Source of the DNA: Bacteroidetes bacterium SW_11_45_7
GTDB taxonomy: Bacteria; Bacteroidota; Bacteroidia; Chitinophagales; SW-11-45-7
Assembly (NCBI GenBank): GCA_003022985.1
Contig: PXTV01000099.1
Span: 1-17,317 of the forward strand
DNA length: 17,317 bases
Reading direction: 5' to 3'
Positions 14,744-17,317 of the stretch are shown piece by piece (positions within the stretch are counted from its first letter, which is position 1; the number at the start of each line of letters is the position of its first letter). The notes under the pieces are model-generated. The model saw nothing but the letters and a program-made list of their open reading frames with translations, ran no database searches and was not told where the DNA came from. Both the position numbers and the translations under genes were made by a program.

Positions 14744-15793
14744 ATGTACATTACCGATCTTGCGTGTCTATCGCCCCAGCCCACAAACGATGATACTTTT
14801 TGGCAAGGTGATGTCAGGGTTTTTACAGGCCATTATTATCCGGCAGTTGAGCCCTCCTATGGACAGGTGATCCCGCGCAACCTGCTACGCAAGATGGGGA
14901 AAGCAGTTAAGATGGGTGTGTGGAGTGGTATGCAGGTACTGGAAAGAAATCGGGACTGCGAGGGGATTATTATTGGCACGGCCGATGGTGCTGCTGAAAA
15001 CTTCGTCAACTTTATAGGGGAAATTCTGGAATACGATGAAGGGACCTTAACCCCAACCGCTTTTGTGCAGAGTGCCCCGAACTCGTTAGCCGGCACATTG
15101 GCGTTAATGACCAAGAATACGGGCTATAACGCCACTTATGTCGATAAGGGCTCGGCTTTTGCATCTGCTTTGATCGATGCGTTGATGCTGTTTGAGGAAA
15201 AGCAGGTGTCAACCCTGCTCGTGGGCAATACGGAACAGTACTCCAGCGATGCTTATCATATTGAAAGCTTGAGTGCCTTTTTTAAGCAGCAGCCCGTTGC
15301 CTCCAACAAGCTCATCCATTCCCAAACACCGGGCACAGCATTTGGCGAGGGCTCTGCCATGTTTGCCCTTTCGGCTCAGCCCGATAGAGCATATGCCCGG
15401 GTGTGTGATGTCACACAAACCCTCTATCCTTCAAAAGATGATCTCACCTCCTTAGTAGAGACATTTTTGGAAAAGAACAACAGGCGACCCAGCGATATAG
15501 ACGTGTTGGTGTTGGGATGGAGTGGCGATAACGGAACCGATCATTGGTACGATGATCTGCGCCAGGAGCTATTCCCATCAAGTGCCGTTTACAGCTTTAA
15601 AAACCTATCGGGTGAATATCCTTCATCCACAGCATTTGGCCTATGGCTGGCGGCACACATTCTCAATGGCGCAACAATACCTGAGGACTGCCAAATCCAG
15701 GCATCAACCTCAACACCTAAGAATTTGTTGCTTTACAATCACTACAGGGGGATAGCGCATAGTTTGACGCTTCTTACTGAAGGTGATCGGTAG
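14744..15793 (+). CDS. Ketosynthase-like chain-length factor (KS-beta), catalytically dead
   Basis: This 349-residue thiolase-fold protein is the expected partner of the KS encoded just upstream (three-base gap). It resembles the ketoacyl-synthase-2/chain-length-factor proteins of aryl-polyene and flexirubin clusters, with the RNLLRKMGKAVKMG block at 46-59 and APNSLAGTLAL at 111-121. At the nucleophile elbow DKGSAFAS (134-141) Gly136 stands where the KS has Cys. The HGTAT region has become LGWSGDNGTDHW, and the KxxxGH motif reads FKNLSGEY, with Glu for His. All three catalytic positions are thus lost, fitting a structural subunit that sets chain length. It is shorter than the roughly 400 residues usual for KS-beta. 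Last gene of the operon; 52 bases separate its stop from that of the convergent transporter. Confidence 0.85.
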   Translation: MYITDLACLSPQPTNDDTFWQGDVRVFTGHYYPAVEPSYGQVIPRNLLRKMGKAVKMGVWSGMQVLERNRDCEGIIIGTADGAAENFVNFIGEILEYDEGTLTPTAFVQSAPNSLAGTLALMTKNTGYNATYVDKGSAFASALIDALMLFEEKQVSTLLVGNTEQYSSDAYHIESLSAFFKQQPVASNKLIHSQTPGTAFGEGSAMFALSAQPDRAYARVCDVTQTLYPSKDDLTSLVETFLEKNNRRPSDIDVLVLGWSGDNGTDHWYDDLRQELFPSSAVYSFKNLSGEYPSSTAFGLWLAAHILNGATIPEDCQIQASTSTPKNLLLYNHYRGIAHSLTLLTEGDR

Positions 15794-15845
15794 TGAATAG
15801 TTGATTTGATGGCTTTCCTTCAATCAATCTCGCCACCATCTCACA

Positions 15846-17096
15846 TTAAGGCGTGACAGCTTCCCGCTTTCTTCTGTAAAATTCCAGGATAATAAAATAG
15901 TGCCATAGCACACCTATTGCATATAAAGCAGCCGTTAGAAGGAGGATATAGGCGTAGCTAACATCTATCGCACGGAGACCCCGGAAAATCTGCGAGCTAA
16001 TAAACCAACTGCCCGCCCAGATAGAGGCATTAAGGGCGCTCACCAGCTCCCGGTTTTGGCGGCCCACATAGTACATCATCAATTCCTGGGTCATGGGGCC
16101 GGCTACGTTCATCAGCGGTTGGCGAAGCGAGTAAAAAACAACGGCCAGGTAAACAGCGATGCCCGGGTTGCTGTAAAACTCCGTGGAAGCCAGCAGGATC
16201 AGCATAAGGATGGCAAGCGACTGGATCAGTGTAATAGCCACTTTGTAACCAAACCGCCTTTTGATGGTGGGGATCACAAAGACGCCCAATACCACCAATA
16301 AGTAGGTTAATGAGCTTAAAAGCGAGAAGAAATCCGAGTCCATGCCGTGCACTTTATAAAAGAACAAGTTGATGAAGGGAATCGTGAAGCCCGCTCCCAC
16401 AGCAATGATGAGTGTGGGGATCAAAACTTTGACAATCCGGCCCCAATCGTAGCTTGTTACTGCTGATTTGAGAGGCACTTTATCCGATTTTTTCTCTTGA
16501 ATGCTGATCCGCCACACGAAAAATACGCTTGCAAATCCCAGTACCGAAAAGATCTTCAACAAGAAGGCCTCATCAACTCCTGGGACATAGTGCTTAAGAA
16601 AAAAGCTCAACAGACCCGTTGTAAAGATGGATAAGCTAAAGGTTTGAAAATGCAGGGATATCCCCTCTGAATGTTGATCCTCATCCGAGTTGAGCAGGAT
16701 GAAAGGAATAGAAGTGACTCTTATACTCGTGAAGGCAACCCCCCAAATAACCATGGACGTGTAAAGCAGGGGGTCCAACCGGTTGGTAGCTGCATAAATA
16801 ATGGATAATGATGCTAAGGGCACAACAATTGAGGCAAAGTAAAAGAAGGGCTTGAGGTGGCGCCCCTTGATGAAAAGCCCCAGCGGAAATGATGCGGCCA
16901 TAATAGCAAGGAAGCGATACGATACGATATTGGCAATCAAGTGATCTTCATAGCCATTTTTGGCAAGAAAGTAGTTGAACAACAAGAAAAAGGAAGCGTT
17001 GATCAGATTGAGAAAGAGCTGGGCAATGATCAGATTGAGAATAGCCGGTTTGATCCGCTGATATGATTGCCAAATTTCCTTCAATCGGGTGAGCAT
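15846..17096 (-). CDS. MFS transporter
   Basis: This 416-residue inner-membrane protein has about eleven or twelve hydrophobic segments split by a hydrophilic central loop (about 202-221, QEKKSDKVPLKS region), the usual two-bundle layout of the major facilitator superfamily. A short cytoplasmic N-terminus precedes the first helix at about 18. Charged loops FIKGRHLKP (about 75-83) and IPTIKRRFGYK (about 275-285) sit where MFS proteins have their helix 2-3 and 8-9 loops. The substrate is unknown. It converges on the KS/CLF operon and so is not co-transcribed with it; a role in exporting the operon's product is possible but rests only on proximity. GC is slightly higher than in the operon. Confidence 0.85.
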   Translation of the reverse strand: MLTRLKEIWQSYQRIKPAILNLIIAQLFLNLINASFFLLFNYFLAKNGYEDHLIANIVSYRFLAIMAASFPLGLFIKGRHLKPFFYFASIVVPLASLSIIYAATNRLDPLLYTSMVIWGVAFTSIRVTSIPFILLNSDEDQHSEGISLHFQTFSLSIFTTGLLSFFLKHYVPGVDEAFLLKIFSVLGFASVFFVWRISIQEKKSDKVPLKSAVTSYDWGRIVKVLIPTLIIAVGAGFTIPFINLFFYKVHGMDSDFFSLLSSLTYLLVVLGVFVIPTIKRRFGYKVAITLIQSLAILMLILLASTEFYSNPGIAVYLAVVFYSLRQPLMNVAGPMTQELMMYYVGRQNRELVSALNASIWAGSWFISSQIFRGLRAIDVSYAYILLLTAALYAIGVLWHYFIILEFYRRKREAVTP

Positions 17097-17140
17097 CTTT
17101 GGTGATTATAGGAGAATTACCCTTCTCGCTGAAAAACGTG

Positions 17141-17148
17141 CAAAAGTA
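17141..17148 (-). promoter_or_regulatory. Candidate -7 box for the MFS gene
   Basis: On the minus strand TACTTTTG matches TAnnTTTG. A TTTC at 17165-17168 lies 16 bases upstream as a weak -33 element. The predicted leader to the start at 17096 is about 38 bases. Confidence 0.4.
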
Positions 17149-17206
17149 TTCTTTCTCCGGGAAAGAAACCTGTTTCCCAAAGGTGAAGCAACGGGCTATT
17201 TTGCTT

Positions 17207-17227
17207 TATTTAGACGCATTCTAAATA
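17207..17227. promoter_or_regulatory. 8-bp dyad, probable operator upstream of the right-edge gene
   Basis: TATTTAGA-CGCAT-TCTAAATA is a perfect 8-bp inverted repeat with a 5-base spacer. It ends 17 bases before the -7 box at 17245 and therefore covers the usual -33 region. This is the size and position of an operator for a dimeric regulator. The TTTAGA/TCTAAA arms recall metalloregulator sites, but that comparison is from memory only. Confidence 0.5.
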
Positions 17228-17244
17228 GAGTAGCGAAAATGGCT

Positions 17245-17252
17245 TATCTTTG
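17245..17252 (+). promoter_or_regulatory. Candidate -7 box for the right-edge gene
   Basis: TATCTTTG followed by CA is an excellent match to TAnnTTTG. Transcription would start near 17259, with a leader of about 38 bases to ATG 17297. No -33 consensus is visible; a dyad occupies that place. Confidence 0.5.
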
Positions 17253-17296
17253 CAAAGCAATTCTATCATCCTCTAAAATAGCCGTTGAAAGAAGCT

Positions 17297-17317
17297 ATGG
17301 CAGAAAAGCACAAGGAG
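17297..17317 (+). CDS. Start of an unidentified gene, cut by the window edge
   Basis: ATG at 17297 opens seven codons (MAEKHKE) before the window ends. GAAAGAAG just upstream could serve as a ribosome binding site, and a good -7 box and dyad lie in front. The product cannot be identified from so few residues. Confidence 0.45.

Larger units (their letters stand above)
17194..17283. repeat. Outer inverted repeat bracketing the promoter of the right-edge gene
   Basis: GGCTATTTT (17194-17202) and AAAATAGCC (17275-17283) form a perfect 9-bp inverted pair separated by 72 bases. AAAATAGCC also occurs at 11378-11386 upstream of the halogenase operon. The significance is uncertain. Confidence 0.35.

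Noticed and set aside
15800..15830. TTGATT...AATCAA inverted repeat between the CLF and MFS genes
   Set aside because: Six pairs with a long loop and no T tract do not make a credible terminator.

Overview
The window looks like chromosomal DNA of a Bacteroidota member, perhaps Cytophagales. This is inferred from a TamA-like outer-membrane protein with a lipobox, from the TAnnTTTG promoter element seen ahead of most transcription units, and from ketosynthase and chain-length-factor homologues of the aryl-polyene/flexirubin type. Spot counts put most of the window in the low-to-mid 40s percent GC. Bases 1 to about 1740 are the exception, at nearly 60 percent.

Layout. Bases 1-3450 (minus) hold a SWIM/SNF2 helicase that runs off the left edge and is split by a one-base frameshift near 1730. 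An alpha/beta hydrolase (minus) and a trans-polyprenyl diphosphate synthase (plus) diverge from a 78-bp gap. A small GNAT-fold acetyltransferase follows. A SpoU/TrmH RNA methyltransferase (minus) and a TamL-like gene (plus) then start back to back, two bases apart. Next come an RluA-family pseudouridine synthase with no ordinary start codon and a convergent AI-2E/PerM-family membrane protein. A 444-bp non-coding stretch leads into a four-gene plus-strand operon: flavin-dependent halogenase-like enzyme, acyl carrier protein, ketosynthase (frameshifted) and catalytically dead ketosynthase-like chain-length factor. A convergent MFS transporter and the first seven codons of another gene close the window.

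The operon at 11563-15793 is the most interesting part. ACP, KS and CLF together form a minimal type II polyketide set, and the first gene keeps the flavin halogenase signatures. No ketoreductase, dehydratase, acyltransferase, phosphopantetheinyl transferase or ammonia-lyase gene lies beside it. I infer a small, possibly halogenated, polyketide or polyene-like product that borrows fatty-acid-synthesis enzymes or works with a remote flexirubin/aryl-polyene locus. The frameshift in the KS just before its catalytic cysteine must be explained first.

Two frameshifts and one missing start codon in 17 kb suggest either indel errors in the assembly or real gene decay; the sequence alone cannot decide.
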